Shown piece after piece: positions 12,915 through 23,619 of a stretch of DNA of 64,000 bases (position 1 is its first letter; every line of letters begins with the position of its first letter). The translations under genes and the position numbers were made by a program. The notes below the pieces were generated by a model that was given only the letters and a program-made list of their open reading frames with translations, was not told the DNA's origin and searched no databases. The stretch comes from Leclercia sp. AS011 (GTDB taxonomy: Bacteria; Pseudomonadota; Gammaproteobacteria; Enterobacterales; Enterobacteriaceae), in the NCBI RefSeq assembly GCF_037152535.1, contig NZ_JBBCMA010000001.1, forward strand, positions 1,674,001 to 1,738,000, read 5' to 3'.

Positions 12915-12981
12915 AATCGAGTTTTGACCAATGACCACTACCTAAGCAGCGCTCATTAGCTGTTGGGTATCTTACACCCAA
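12915..12981 (+). repeat. Junction element copy 2 with two hairpins
   Basis: AATCGAGTTTTGACCAATG at 12915-12933 is identical to copies 1 and 3. Its ATG opens a four-codon ORF (MTTT). AATGA/TCATT (12930-12934, 12953-12957) may pair. A second stem TTGGGT/ACCCAA (12963-12968, 12976-12981) follows just before the RecE-like gene. Confidence 0.75.
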
Positions 12982-12994
12982 ACGAGGCTCCACC

Positions 12995-15592
12995 ATGGAA
13001 TTTTTTTATCATATTAAGGCGACTCAGAAATCCGGCAAACCTGACGGTGTTATCTGGTTCAGTGCCAATACGGCGTCACGCGCTGCGCTGCAGCTGGACG
13101 TCGCGCTGGAAGATGTAGGTATCGAAACTGGCCGCGGTAAGGACTACGCCAAGCCTGTTCGTACCGACATGCCTGTTGTTGACGATCTACCTGAAGAAGG
13201 CGTGATTGATTACACCTGGTGCAAATGCTACGAACTGGCTGACGACCAGCGAACCTGGAATGTGATTGCCGGCACTGCGCAGCAACCTCATCCAGACGGA
13301 AAAGTTGTTGAGGGTACCGACACCACTATCGTCGATAGCGTGGATATCGAAACTGGCGAAAGCATTGTTGATGCAGATGGTACCGAAACGGTTTGTGATG
13401 CGGTAAGAGAGTTCCGCGAGCGCAAACTTCCGGTATTGACGACCGTCGCCACCCTGCCTTTCCGTCAGCGTCTTCTGGCGCAGTTCATCGCGGACAAACA
13501 GTATCTCTACCACGTCGACGAAGAGCAGAAGAAGGCCATACTGGAGCTTGAGCTGGATGTGGACAACAGCTACGTGCAGAACCTTATTCTGGCCGCCGAA
13601 AATGTTGAGGGCTTCAAGAAAGCACATGAGCCCGACATCTGGAAAGTGGTCAGTGCTCTGAAAACCATCTTCCCAGTTGATGGAAAACGCACAGAGCTGT
13701 CTGTCGTCATCCAGTTCTTCAAAGCGTGGTTCAACACCGGACACATTGACCGCGGGATCCTGACGCGAGAGTGGGCCGCCGGCAATCGCATTAACCTCGT
13801 GCAGCGCACTGACTCAGGGACCAATGCTGATGGTGGATACGTAACCGACCGCGGCGCTGACACACAACATACCCTGGACACCCTTGATCTGGAAATCGCC
13901 TGCGCCCTGCTGCCGATGGACTTCAACCATCGTGAAATCCCGGGCAGCATTGCGCGCCGCGCCAAAGAGATTATCGCGAACAAAGAAGAGCCGTGGAAAT
14001 CGTGGAGCAAGATCCTGCGCAACCAGCCTGGCGTTCTGGCAGTGAACCGCGCGGCGATCTTCAACCTGGTGCGCATCGCGCCGGAGGATATCCACCTGAA
14101 CCCGGTTGCGCATCTGGAGTTCGTTAACCAGACGATGACAGCTGAATTCAATGCTGCAACTGAGTTGCTGCCGCTGCCTGCGCCAGCTGCTGAACCTGAG
14201 GTGCCAGCAGCACAGCCGGGCGGCGGCGGAAAAACCGATCGCAACCCTAACTACAAACCCGACTTTGACGGGCTCGATACTGAGATTGCGTTGGCAACGC
14301 TGTCAGCAGATTTCAATATTTACGACATTCCAAGTGATGTTTTCCGCCAGGCGAAGGCTATCGTCGCTGCGAATGACAGTCCGTTTAAAGAATGGTCTGA
14401 AGCTTTGCGCGCAACGCCCGGCATTCTGGATTACTCCCGCGCTGCAATTTTTGCGCTGATCCGAAGTGCTCACCCTGAGCACTACAAACAGCCTGGGCGT
14501 CTTTCCGGATACATCAAAGCGAACCTGACCGAAATCGACCACGAGAATCCTACAGCGGAAGTGCTGGCGGCGGCTCGACACACCCCTGAGGTTAGCTGGG
14601 AAAAAGAAATTAACGAGAAGATTGAAGCGGAAAAAGCAGCGTTAGTCAGCCAGCCGCAAGTCGCCAATCTTGGCGGCGGCATGTTCTCCATCGAAGGCCT
14701 GATGAACGAAAACCAATCACAAACAGATGACCGTTCATCGGTTATAGAGGAGACCACCAGCGATGTGCAGATGGAAGAGACTGACCCGACGGAAGGAGAA
14801 AGTGTTGACGCGGTTCCACCAGGCGAAAGCACTGATGCAGCTGATCCGCAAACAGCTTCCCTGAACCCGGCTGAGGTTCTGACCGCCGCGGCGCCGATTC
14901 TGGAAAACCAGTATCAGGCCGATGTAAACCAGAAGCCCGATTCTGTCAGCCAAAACAGCAATTCTATAAACCAGAACGAGCCAGAACCGGCACGAAATGA
15001 GCCAGAAGCGCATCAGGACGAGCCAGCCATGTTCACGCATTTGATGGTTGATCTCGAGACAATGGGTAAAAAACCGGGCGCGCCGATCGTTTCTGTGGGG
15101 GCCGTATTCTTTGACCCGGCCAGCGGGAAAACCGGCGCTGAATTCTATCAGGTGATTAGCTTGGAATCGTCGATGTCATTCGGGGCCAGGCCAGATGCCA
15201 GCACCATCCTCTGGTGGTTAAAGCAATCGCCGGAAGCACGATCTGCAATCGTAGTGGATGATACGGTCGGCCTAGTGGAAGCGTTGGAGCAATTCCTCGA
15301 CTTCATTGCTGAAAACGCGGCTAACGGCTCCAAGAATGTGCAGCTCTGGGGAAATGGCAGTTCGTTCGATTGCTCACTTCTGGAAGCGGCTTTCGAGCTG
15401 GCCGACACGCCCTTCCCGATCCCGCACTGGAACTATCGGGATGTGCGTACCGTCGTCGAACTGGGCAAAGCAGTTGGGTTGAACTCGCGTTACGACATCC
15501 CTTTTGAAGGCGATCAACACAATGCCCTGGCCGACGCCCGCCACCAGGTCAAATACGTATCAGCTATCTGGCAGCGCCTGACAGCAATCTGA
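12995..15592 (+). CDS. RecE-like (ExoVIII) protein with DEDDh exonuclease domain
   Basis: An 865-aa protein, the same length as Rac RecE. Residues 1 to about 280 resemble the RecE N-terminal region. Residues about 292-376 and 425-506 are an internal duplication (each with ...DFN...IP...R.AK.I......W...LR..PG.L...RAAIF.L.R). A Gln/Glu/Asn/Pro-rich linker runs to about 678. Residues 679-865 form a DEDDh 3'-5' exonuclease: D686 and E688 (VDLETM), D792, H842 and D847 (HNALADARH). RecE normally has a RecB-type nuclease here. No RecT/Beta annealase gene follows. CGAG precedes the internal ATG of residue 679, so a free nuclease could also be made. Confidence 0.8.
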   Translation: MEFFYHIKATQKSGKPDGVIWFSANTASRAALQLDVALEDVGIETGRGKDYAKPVRTDMPVVDDLPEEGVIDYTWCKCYELADDQRTWNVIAGTAQQPHPDGKVVEGTDTTIVDSVDIETGESIVDADGTETVCDAVREFRERKLPVLTTVATLPFRQRLLAQFIADKQYLYHVDEEQKKAILELELDVDNSYVQNLILAAENVEGFKKAHEPDIWKVVSALKTIFPVDGKRTELSVVIQFFKAWFNTGHIDRGILTREWAAGNRINLVQRTDSGTNADGGYVTDRGADTQHTLDTLDLEIACALLPMDFNHREIPGSIARRAKEIIANKEEPWKSWSKILRNQPGVLAVNRAAIFNLVRIAPEDIHLNPVAHLEFVNQTMTAEFNAATELLPLPAPAAEPEVPAAQPGGGGKTDRNPNYKPDFDGLDTEIALATLSADFNIYDIPSDVFRQAKAIVAANDSPFKEWSEALRATPGILDYSRAAIFALIRSAHPEHYKQPGRLSGYIKANLTEIDHENPTAEVLAAARHTPEVSWEKEINEKIEAEKAALVSQPQVANLGGGMFSIEGLMNENQSQTDDRSSVIEETTSDVQMEETDPTEGESVDAVPPGESTDAADPQTASLNPAEVLTAAAPILENQYQADVNQKPDSVSQNSNSINQNEPEPARNEPEAHQDEPAMFTHLMVDLETMGKKPGAPIVSVGAVFFDPASGKTGAEFYQVISLESSMSFGARPDASTILWWLKQSPEARSAIVVDDTVGLVEALEQFLDFIAENAANGSKNVQLWGNGSSFDCSLLEAAFELADTPFPIPHWNYRDVRTVVELGKAVGLNSRYDIPFEGDQHNALADARHQVKYVSAIWQRLTAI

Positions 15593-15595
15593 TTT

Positions 15596-15630
15596 CAGTT
15601 TTTCAGCCAATGGCCCGTTTCTGGGCCATT
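15596..15630 (+). repeat. Degenerate junction element copy 5 with perfect hairpin
   Basis: CAGTTTTTCAGCCAATGG is a diverged copy of the 19-bp element, starting just after the TGA of the RecE-like gene. AATGGCCC (15609-15616) and GGGCCATT (15623-15630) form a perfect 8-bp stem. An ATG follows immediately, as at copy 1, and then the xis start. Confidence 0.55.
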
Positions 15631-15644
15631 ATGAGGTAAAGCAT

Positions 15645-15890
15645 ATGATCCAGATGTTAACTCTCGAAGAATGGGCCGCTGAAAAATACAGAAGCAACCC
15701 TCCAAGCGTGTCGACACTTCGACGATATGCGAAGCAGAATCAGTTCTCTCCACCTGCTATGAAGCAGGGCCGCTTATGGCGTGTTCGTGAAGATGCTGAA
15801 CTGGTAGGTGAATTGACTGCGCCGGTAGTTAAGAAGAACGACTCCATATTGCTGCAAAGGATTTTGAACGATGGCTGCCAGACCACGTAA
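15645..15890 (+). CDS. xis: Excisionase
   Basis: An 81-aa protein of the lambda Xis type: LEEWAAEKYRSNPPSVSTLR followed by RYAKQNQFSPPAMKQGRLWR, a winged-helix excisionase pattern. Xis bends attachment-site DNA and steers integrase towards excision. GAGG precedes the ATG at about 9 nt, and the 3' end overlaps the integrase start by 20 bp, as is usual for xis-int pairs. Confidence 0.85.
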   Translation: MIQMLTLEEWAAEKYRSNPPSVSTLRRYAKQNQFSPPAMKQGRLWRVREDAELVGELTAPVVKKNDSILLQRILNDGCQTT

Positions 15891-17001
15891 AAACAATGTA
15901 TCTGTTCCGAACCTTTACCCCCTCTACAGCAGGAAGGTGAATAAGGTTTACTGGCGTTATAAACATCCAATCACTGGCAAATTCCATGCGTTGGGCACTG
16001 ATGAGGCCGAAGCTGTAGCAATCGCCACGGAAGCAAACGAGCGCCTGGCAGAACAGAGGACCCGGCAAATTCTGGCGATCAGCGACAGGATCGCCACCAG
16101 CAAAGGTAAGGCGATCACGGTATCAACATGGCTCGACCGATACTGGAAAATTCAGGAAGAGCGTCTGGCGTCGGGCGATATCAAGCTGAACACGTTCAAA
16201 CAGAAAAGCAAGCCGGTTTCGTTGTTGCGAGAGCGTGTCGGAATGAAGTTGCTGCCATCAGTGGATGTCCGCGATATCGCCCAATTGCTTGATGAGTACG
16301 TCACAGCCGGTCAGCCGCGAATGGCCCAAGTAGTTCGGACAGTGTTGGTTGATATTTTTAAAGAAGCGCAGCATGCGGGTGAGGTTCCTCCGGGTTACGA
16401 TCCTGCCTCAGCGACCAAAAAACCCCGCCGAAAAATCACCCGCCAGCGCCTTAGTCTGGAGGAATGGCAGAGGATTTTCGATATTGCAGACAGCACCCAT
16501 CAATATATGGGGAATGCAATGCTGCTGGCATTGGTGACGGGCCAGCGCCTCGGTGATATTTCCAATATGAAGTTTAGCGATGTCTGGGATGATCACCTGC
16601 ACGTACTTCAGGAAAAGACAGGGAGCAAAATTGCCATCCCTCTCTCGCTTCGCCTCAACGCAATAAACTGGAGTTTGCGGGATATAATTTCTCGTTGCAG
16701 GGATTATGCGGTCAGCCCTTATCTGGTTCATTTTTTCAGAGCCACCTCTCAAGCAGAACGAGGCTCGCAGGTTAGATCCAATACGCTGACCACAAATTTC
16801 AGCAAGGCCCGTGACAAAGCAGAGATACCACTGGAAGAAGGCAAGACGCCGTCTACTTTTCACGAGCAGCGTTCTTTAGCGGAGAGGTTATATAAAGCGC
16901 AGGGTGTGAACACGAAAGAGCTTCTTGGACATAGGTCCCAGCAGCAGACTGATGGCTATCATGATGACCGTGGGAAGGACTGGACGACAATCGCGATATA
17001 G
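15871..17001 (+). CDS. int: Tyrosine-recombinase integrase
   Basis: A 376-aa lambda-type integrase. The N-terminal arm-binding domain (NLYPLYSRKVNKVYWRYKHP) precedes a core-binding domain (about 75-170) and a catalytic domain. Catalytic residues are visible: R226 (GQRLGDI), a KTGSK hairpin lysine, H331 and R334 (HEQRS), H354 (GHRS) and nucleophile Y363 (DGYHDDRG). It ends about 118 bp from the icd 3' end, so it integrates at icd like phage 21 and e14. The partner attachment site with the displaced icd fragment should be left of the window. Confidence 0.93.
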   Translation: MAARPRKNNVSVPNLYPLYSRKVNKVYWRYKHPITGKFHALGTDEAEAVAIATEANERLAEQRTRQILAISDRIATSKGKAITVSTWLDRYWKIQEERLASGDIKLNTFKQKSKPVSLLRERVGMKLLPSVDVRDIAQLLDEYVTAGQPRMAQVVRTVLVDIFKEAQHAGEVPPGYDPASATKKPRRKITRQRLSLEEWQRIFDIADSTHQYMGNAMLLALVTGQRLGDISNMKFSDVWDDHLHVLQEKTGSKIAIPLSLRLNAINWSLRDIISRCRDYAVSPYLVHFFRATSQAERGSQVRSNTLTTNFSKARDKAEIPLEEGKTPSTFHEQRSLAERLYKAQGVNTKELLGHRSQQQTDGYHDDRGKDWTTIAI

Positions 17002-17014
17002 GATTTTGGGGTGG

Positions 17015-17052
17015 GGTTTTGATAACTTGTTTTGATAAACTTTTGATAACCG
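17015..17052. repeat. Three TTTTGATAA direct repeats beside int
   Basis: TTTTGATAAC (17017-17026), TTTTGATAAAC (17030-17040) and TTTTGATAAC (17041-17050) lie head to tail between int and icd. Spacing and position suit arm-type integrase binding sites of the attachment region. Function is inferred from place and repetition. Confidence 0.6.
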
Positions 17053-17066
17053 TTCGAAAGCTAATA

Positions 17067-17093
17067 ATAAAAAAAGGGAACCATCAGGCTCCC
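17067..17093 (-). terminator. icd terminator
   Basis: On the minus strand GGGAGCC, loop TGAT, GGTTCCC (one G-T pair) is followed by a run of seven or more Ts. It lies 26 bp after the icd stop codon. Confidence 0.85.
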
Positions 17094-17118
17094 GTTCTTA
17101 TACAGCCCGGAAACCGGA

Positions 17119-18369
17119 TTACATGTTCGCGATGATCGCGTCACCAAACTCTGAACATTTCAGCAGCTTAGCGCCTTCCATCAGACGTTCGAAATCGTAG
17201 GTTACGGTTTTAGCGTTAATCGCGCCTTCCATACCTTTAACGATCAGGTCTGCGGCTTCGAACCATTCCATATGACGCAGCATCATCTCTGCGGACAGGA
17301 TGATGGAACCTGGGTTCACTTTATCCTGACCAGCATACTTAGGTGCGGTACCGTGGGTGGCTTCGAACAGGGCGCACTCGTCACCAATGTTCGCGCCTGG
17401 TGCGATACCGATACCGCCAACCTGCGCCGCCAGGGCGTCGGAGATGTAGTCACCGTTCAGGTTCATACAGGCGATAACGTCGTACTCAGCAGGACGCAAC
17501 AGGATCTGCTGCAGGAATGCATCGGCGATCACATCTTTAATGATGATCTCTTTGCCGGTGTTTGGGTTCTTGATCTTCTGCCATGGGCCGCCGTCGATCA
17601 GCTCGCCACCGAACTCTTCCGTCGCCAGCTGGTAGCCCCAGTCTTTGAAGGAACCTTCGGTGAACTTCATGATGTTGCCTTTGTGAACGATGGTCACGGA
17701 GTCACGGTCGTTGGTGATCGCATACTCAATCGCTGCACGCACCAGACGCTTGGTGCCTTCTTCGGAGCACGGCTTGATGCCGATGCCGCAATGTTCAGGG
17801 AAGCGAATTTTCTTCACGCCCATCTCTTCGCGCAGGAACTTGATTACTTTCTGTGCGTCAGCAGAGTCGGCTTTCCACTCGATACCCGCGTAGATATCTT
17901 CGGAGTTCTCACGGAAGATAACCATGTCGGTCAGCTCAGGGTGTTTAACCGGGCTTGGGGTGCCCTGGTAGTAACGTACCGGGCGCAGGCAGACGTACAG
18001 GTCGAGTTCCTGACGCAGCGCAACGTTCAGGGAGCGAATACCGCCACCGACTGGGGTGGTCAGCGGGCCTTTGATGGCAACGCGGTAGTCACGGATCAGA
18101 TCCAGCGTCTCAGTCGGCAGCCAGACGTCCTGGCCATAAACGTGGGTAGATTTTTCACCGGTGTAAATTTCCATCCAGGAAATTTTACGCTCGCCTTTAT
18201 AGGCTTTCTCAACAGCGGCATCCACCACTTTCAGCATCGCTGGAGTTACGTCAACACCGATACCGTCACCTTCGATGAACGGGATAATCGGATTGTGTGG
18301 GACGTTCAGCTTACCGTCTTGCAGGGTGATCTTTTTACCTTCCGCCGGAACAACTACTTTGCTTTCCAT
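17119..18369 (-). CDS. icd: NADP-dependent isocitrate dehydrogenase
   Basis: A 416-aa protein that oxidatively decarboxylates isocitrate to 2-oxoglutarate in the TCA cycle, with NADP+. It matches E. coli Icd in length and sequence. The phosphorylatable-serine region is seen as [20 protein letters not shown], with substrate arginines in the same segment. The metal-binding region reads [13 protein letters not shown]. The reading frame ends intact ([12 protein letters not shown]) next to the prophage, so the 3' end past the crossover is element-supplied or restored sequence. Highly expressed, with its own terminator. Confidence 0.97.
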   Translation of the reverse strand: MESKVVVPAEGKKITLQDGKLNVPHNPIIPFIEGDGIGVDVTPAMLKVVDAAVEKAYKGERKISWMEIYTGEKSTHVYGQDVWLPTETLDLIRDYRVAIKGPLTTPVGGGIRSLNVALRQELDLYVCLRPVRYYQGTPSPVKHPELTDMVIFRENSEDIYAGIEWKADSADAQKVIKFLREEMGVKKIRFPEHCGIGIKPCSEEGTKRLVRAAIEYAITNDRDSVTIVHKGNIMKFTEGSFKDWGYQLATEEFGGELIDGGPWQKIKNPNTGKEIIIKDVIADAFLQQILLRPAEYDVIACMNLNGDYISDALAAQVGGIGIAPGANIGDECALFEATHGTAPKYAGQDKVNPGSIILSAEMMLRHMEWFEAADLIVKGMEGAINAKTVTYDFERLMEGAKLLKCSEFGDAIIANM

Positions 18370-18486
18370 TAACCTCTCCTTCGAGCGCTTCTGGTTGTTA
18401 CTGATCTTATGTTAATAATTTGTAATGAGCCCATCGATAGTACCTGAATGTCTGGCGCCATGAAAGGCATTCGTTATTAGGCTATA
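18370..18486. promoter_or_regulatory. Divergent icd/rluE promoter region
   Basis: A 117-bp AT-rich gap between divergent genes. A consensus TATAAT at 18483-18488 reads rightward and overlaps the first possible rluE ATG (18487). GGAG-type sequence before the icd ATG (AGGAGAGGTTA on the minus strand) is strong. Confidence 0.6.
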
Positions 18487-19158
18487 ATGCGGCAATTGAT
18501 AACTTCTGAAAATACCATGCAGAAAACTTCTTTTAGAAATCACCTGGTTGAACGATTCAGCACACGACAAGCCACCAGGCCGCGTAAGCAACGTGCGCCA
18601 ACACGCGTTATTTTGTTCAATAAACCTTACGATGTCCTGCCGCAGTTTACCGACGAAGCCGGGCGCAGCACCTTGAAAGATTTCATCCCCGTGCAGGGCG
18701 TCTATGCCGCGGGTCGGCTCGATCGCGACAGCGAAGGGCTGATGGTGCTCACCAACGACGGCGAGCTACAGGCAAAACTCACGCAGCCGGGAAAACGCAC
18801 CGGAAAAATCTACTTTGTGCAGGTTGAGGGTGTTCCGGACGACGAGGCGCTGGCGGCCTTGCGTAACGGCGTGACGCTGAACGACGGCCCTACCCTGCCC
18901 GCGGGCATTGAGCTGGTCAGCGAACCAGACTGGCTCTGGCCGCGCAATCCGCCGATCCGCGAACGCAAATCGATTCCCGTATCGTGGATCAAAGTCACGC
19001 TTTATGAAGGCCGCAACCGCCAGGTGCGTCGCATGACGGCCCATGTCGGCTATCCGACATTGCGTCTGATTCGCTACGCGATGGGCAGTTACACGCTTGA
19101 TTCTCTCGCCAACGGTGAATGGCGGGACGTTACTGATCAGGGAGAACATCATGTTTAA
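18487..19158 (+). CDS. rluE: 23S rRNA pseudouridine(2457) synthase RluE
   Basis: A 223-aa RsuA/RluB/E/F-family pseudouridine synthase that modifies U2457 of 23S rRNA. The catalytic motif [18 protein letters not shown] contains the active-site Asp; [14 protein letters not shown] and [14 protein letters not shown] are family blocks. The start given matches the usual annotation ([10 protein letters not shown]). However, a consensus TATAAT overlaps that codon, so translation may begin at 18517 (MQKTSFRNH), 10 residues later. The 3' end overlaps nudJ by 8 bp. Confidence 0.93.
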   Translation: MRQLITSENTMQKTSFRNHLVERFSTRQATRPRKQRAPTRVILFNKPYDVLPQFTDEAGRSTLKDFIPVQGVYAAGRLDRDSEGLMVLTNDGELQAKLTQPGKRTGKIYFVQVEGVPDDEALAALRNGVTLNDGPTLPAGIELVSEPDWLWPRNPPIRERKSIPVSWIKVTLYEGRNRQVRRMTAHVGYPTLRLIRYAMGSYTLDSLANGEWRDVTDQGEHHV

Positions 19159-19624
19159 ACCGCACGTCACGGTAGCCACCGTGGTCCACGCTCAGGGCAA
19201 ATTTTTAGTGGTGGAAGAGACCATCAACGGTAAAGCGTTGTGGAACCAGCCCGCGGGCCATCTCGAAGCCGACGAGACGCTGGTTCAGGCCGCAAAGCGC
19301 GAGCTGTGGGAAGAGACCGGTATCCTTGCCGAACCGCAACACTTTATCCGCTTGCATCAGTGGATCGCCCCGGACAAAACGCCGTTTTTGCGCTTCCTGT
19401 TTGCCATTGAGCTTAACGAAACGTGCGCCACTGAGCCGCACGACAGCGATATCGACCGCTGCCTGTGGGTGGATGCTGACACCATTCTGAGCGCAACTCA
19501 TCTGCGTTCGCCGCTGGTTGCGGAGAGCATTCGCAGCTACCTGAGCGGCAATCGACTGCCGCTGGAGACGATTGGCGAATTTAACTGGCCGTTTACAGAG
19601 GGTGTCAATGCCGGGGGCGCGTGA
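19151..19624 (+). CDS. nudJ: Nudix phosphatase NudJ
   Basis: A 157-aa Nudix hydrolase. The Nudix box is visible: [20 protein letters not shown] then TG. NudJ dephosphorylates HMP-pyrophosphate and other nucleoside di- and triphosphates. Start chosen at [12 protein letters not shown] (19151), with GGAG about 6 nt before it, rather than the upstream in-frame ATG. It is coupled to rluE and runs up to mnmA, as in E. coli. Confidence 0.93.
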   Translation: MFKPHVTVATVVHAQGKFLVVEETINGKALWNQPAGHLEADETLVQAAKRELWEETGILAEPQHFIRLHQWIAPDKTPFLRFLFAIELNETCATEPHDSDIDRCLWVDADTILSATHLRSPLVAESIRSYLSGNRLPLETIGEFNWPFTEGVNAGGA

Positions 19625-19665
19625 TAGAATACGCCGCCTTGAAGTTCAATGTCGTGAGTATTCCA

Positions 19666-20775
19666 ATGTCTGAAAGCCAAAAAAAAGTGATCGTCGGCAT
19701 GTCCGGCGGCGTCGATTCTTCCGTCTCAGCCTGGCTGTTGCTGCAACAGGGCTATAAGGTTGAAGGCCTGTTCATGAAGAACTGGGAAGAAGACGATGGC
19801 GAGGAATACTGCACCGCCGCTGCGGATCTGGCTGATGCGCAGGCGGTTTGCGACAAGCTCGGCATTGAACTGCACACCGTCAATTTTGCCGCAGAGTACT
19901 GGGACAACGTATTCGAGCATTTCCTTGAAGAGTACAAAGCCGGCCGCACGCCGAACCCGGATATTCTGTGTAACAAAGAGATCAAATTTAAAGCCTTCCT
20001 CGAATTCGCTGCTGAAGATCTGGGTGCTGACTACATCGCGACTGGTCACTACGTGCGCCGCGCCGATGTCGACGGCAAAAGCCAGCTGCTGCGCGGTCTC
20101 GACGGCAACAAAGATCAGAGCTACTTCCTCTATACCCTCGGCCACGAACAGATTGCCCAAAGCCTGTTCCCGGTGGGCGAGCTGGAAAAACCGGAAGTGC
20201 GTAAAATCGCTGAAGAGCTGGATCTGATCACCGCCAGGAAAAAAGACTCCACCGGGATCTGCTTTATCGGTGAGCGCAAATTCCGTGAATTCCTGGGCCG
20301 TTATCTGCCTGCCCAGCCGGGCAAAATCATCACCGTTGACGGGGATGTGATTGGCGAGCACCAGGGGCTGATGTACCACACCTTAGGCCAGCGTAAAGGG
20401 CTGGGGATTGGCGGTACCAAAGAGGGTAGCGAAGATCCTTGGTACGTCGTCGATAAAGACGTTGAAAACAATATTCTGATTGTGGCCCAGGGCCATGACC
20501 ATCCGCGTCTGATGTCCGTCGGCCTGATCGCCCAACAGCTGCACTGGGTTGACCGCGAGCCGCTGAAAGGCACGCTGCGCTGCACAGTGAAAACCCGTTA
20601 TCGTCAGACCGATATTCCCTGCACCATTACCGCGCTGGACGACGAACGCATTGAAGTGCGTTTTGACGAGCCGGTGTCCGCCGTCACCCCGGGCCAGTCT
20701 GCCGTCTTCTACAGCGGTGAAATCTGCCTCGGCGGCGGTATTATCGAACAACGCCTGCCGCTGACTGCGGTTTAA
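19666..20775 (+). CDS. mnmA: tRNA-specific 2-thiouridylase MnmA
   Basis: A 369-aa enzyme that thiolates U34 in tRNA Lys, Glu and Gln, using persulfide sulfur from the IscS-Tus relay and ATP. The PP-loop [13 protein letters not shown] is at residues about 12-24. Catalytic cysteines are seen in [12 protein letters not shown] and [12 protein letters not shown]. Start chosen at [12 protein letters not shown]; the in-frame upstream extension covers the likely promoter (TAGAAT near 19625). Confidence 0.96.
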   Translation: MSESQKKVIVGMSGGVDSSVSAWLLLQQGYKVEGLFMKNWEEDDGEEYCTAAADLADAQAVCDKLGIELHTVNFAAEYWDNVFEHFLEEYKAGRTPNPDILCNKEIKFKAFLEFAAEDLGADYIATGHYVRRADVDGKSQLLRGLDGNKDQSYFLYTLGHEQIAQSLFPVGELEKPEVRKIAEELDLITARKKDSTGICFIGERKFREFLGRYLPAQPGKIITVDGDVIGEHQGLMYHTLGQRKGLGIGGTKEGSEDPWYVVDKDVENNILIVAQGHDHPRLMSVGLIAQQLHWVDREPLKGTLRCTVKTRYRQTDIPCTITALDDERIEVRFDEPVSAVTPGQSAVFYSGEICLGGGIIEQRLPLTAV

Positions 20776-20802
20776 TGCGATTACACACAGAAAGGAGCCA
20801 GT

Positions 20803-22822
<2,020 letters not shown>

Positions 22823-22830
22823 CGCTTTTT

Positions 22831-22857
22831 ACCCTCTTTCCGCCCGGAAAGAGGGTC
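22831..22857 (+). terminator. purB terminator-like hairpin
   Basis: Perfect 11-bp arms (22831-22841, 22846-22856; ACCCTCTTTCC and complement) around a GCCC loop, 8 bp after the purB stop. The tail is C/T-rich rather than pure T. Confidence 0.8.
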
Positions 22858-22868
22858 CCTTCCCCTTC

Positions 22869-22903
22869 GGTTTACGAAATGTTTATCCCCGCCGCAACAT
22901 AAT
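22869..22903 (+). promoter_or_regulatory. PhoP box and -10 of the phoPQ promoter
   Basis: GGTTTA (22869-22874), 5 bp, TGTTTA (22880-22885) is a direct repeat matching the PhoP box. CATAAT (22898-22903) follows 12 bp later as a -10, the spacing seen at class I PhoP promoters. It implies autoactivation of phoPQ in low Mg2+. Confidence 0.85.
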
Positions 22904-22944
22904 CAGCGTTAAACTATTCAGACCATTAATATTAGGGAGAAGCG

Positions 22945-23619
22945 ATGATGCGCGTACTGGTTGTTGAGGATAATGCGTTGCTACGTCATCACCTGAAGGT
23001 TCAGCTTCAGGAAATGGGGCATCAGGTGGACGATGCTGAAGATGCTAAAGAAGCCGACTACTATCTCAATGAACATTTGCCCGATATCGCCATCGTTGAC
23101 CTGGGCCTGCCTGATGAAGATGGCCTGTCCCTGATCCGTCGCTGGCGCAGCCACGATGTCTCCTTGCCGGTGCTGGTGTTAACCGCCCGCGAAGGCTGGC
23201 AGGATAAGGTTGAAGTGCTGAGTGCCGGCGCGGATGACTACGTCACCAAACCCTTTCATATCGAGGAAGTGGCCGCCCGCATGCAGGCCCTGATGCGCCG
23301 CAACAGCGGTCTGGCCTCGCAGGTGATCTCCATTCCGCCGTTTCAGGTCGATCTCTCCCGCCGCGAACTGGCTATTCATGACGAGGTGATCAAGCTTACC
23401 GCCTTTGAGTACACCATCATGGAGACGCTGATCCGCAACAGCGGCAAAGTGGTGAGTAAAGATTCCCTGATGCTCCAGCTCTATCCTGACGCGGAACTGC
23501 GCGAAAGCCACACCATCGATGTGTTGATGGGACGGCTGCGCAAGAAAATTCAGGCGCAGTATCCGGAAGATGTCATTACCACCGTGCGCGGCCAGGGCTA
23601 TCTTTTCGAATTACGCTAA
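22945..23619 (+). CDS. phoP: Response regulator PhoP
   Basis: A 224-aa OmpR-type regulator. The receiver domain has acidic residues (VVEDNALLR), the phosphoacceptor Asp in [13 protein letters not shown] (about D52) and Lys in YVTKPFH. The winged-helix domain follows ([20 protein letters not shown]). PhoP controls Mg2+ transport, LPS modification and antimicrobial-peptide resistance. Two ATG codons are adjacent; either gives 223 or 224 residues. phoQ begins immediately after the stop. Confidence 0.97.
   Translation: MMRVLVVEDNALLRHHLKVQLQEMGHQVDDAEDAKEADYYLNEHLPDIAIVDLGLPDEDGLSLIRRWRSHDVSLPVLVLTAREGWQDKVEVLSAGADDYVTKPFHIEEVAARMQALMRRNSGLASQVISIPPFQVDLSRRELAIHDEVIKLTAFEYTIMETLIRNSGKVVSKDSLMLQLYPDAELRESHTIDVLMGRLRKKIQAQYPEDVITTVRGQGYLFELR

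Noticed and set aside
17272..18372. A 366-codon open frame antisense to icd
   Set aside because: Composition and position are those of a complementary-strand shadow of a highly biased gene; no start signal.
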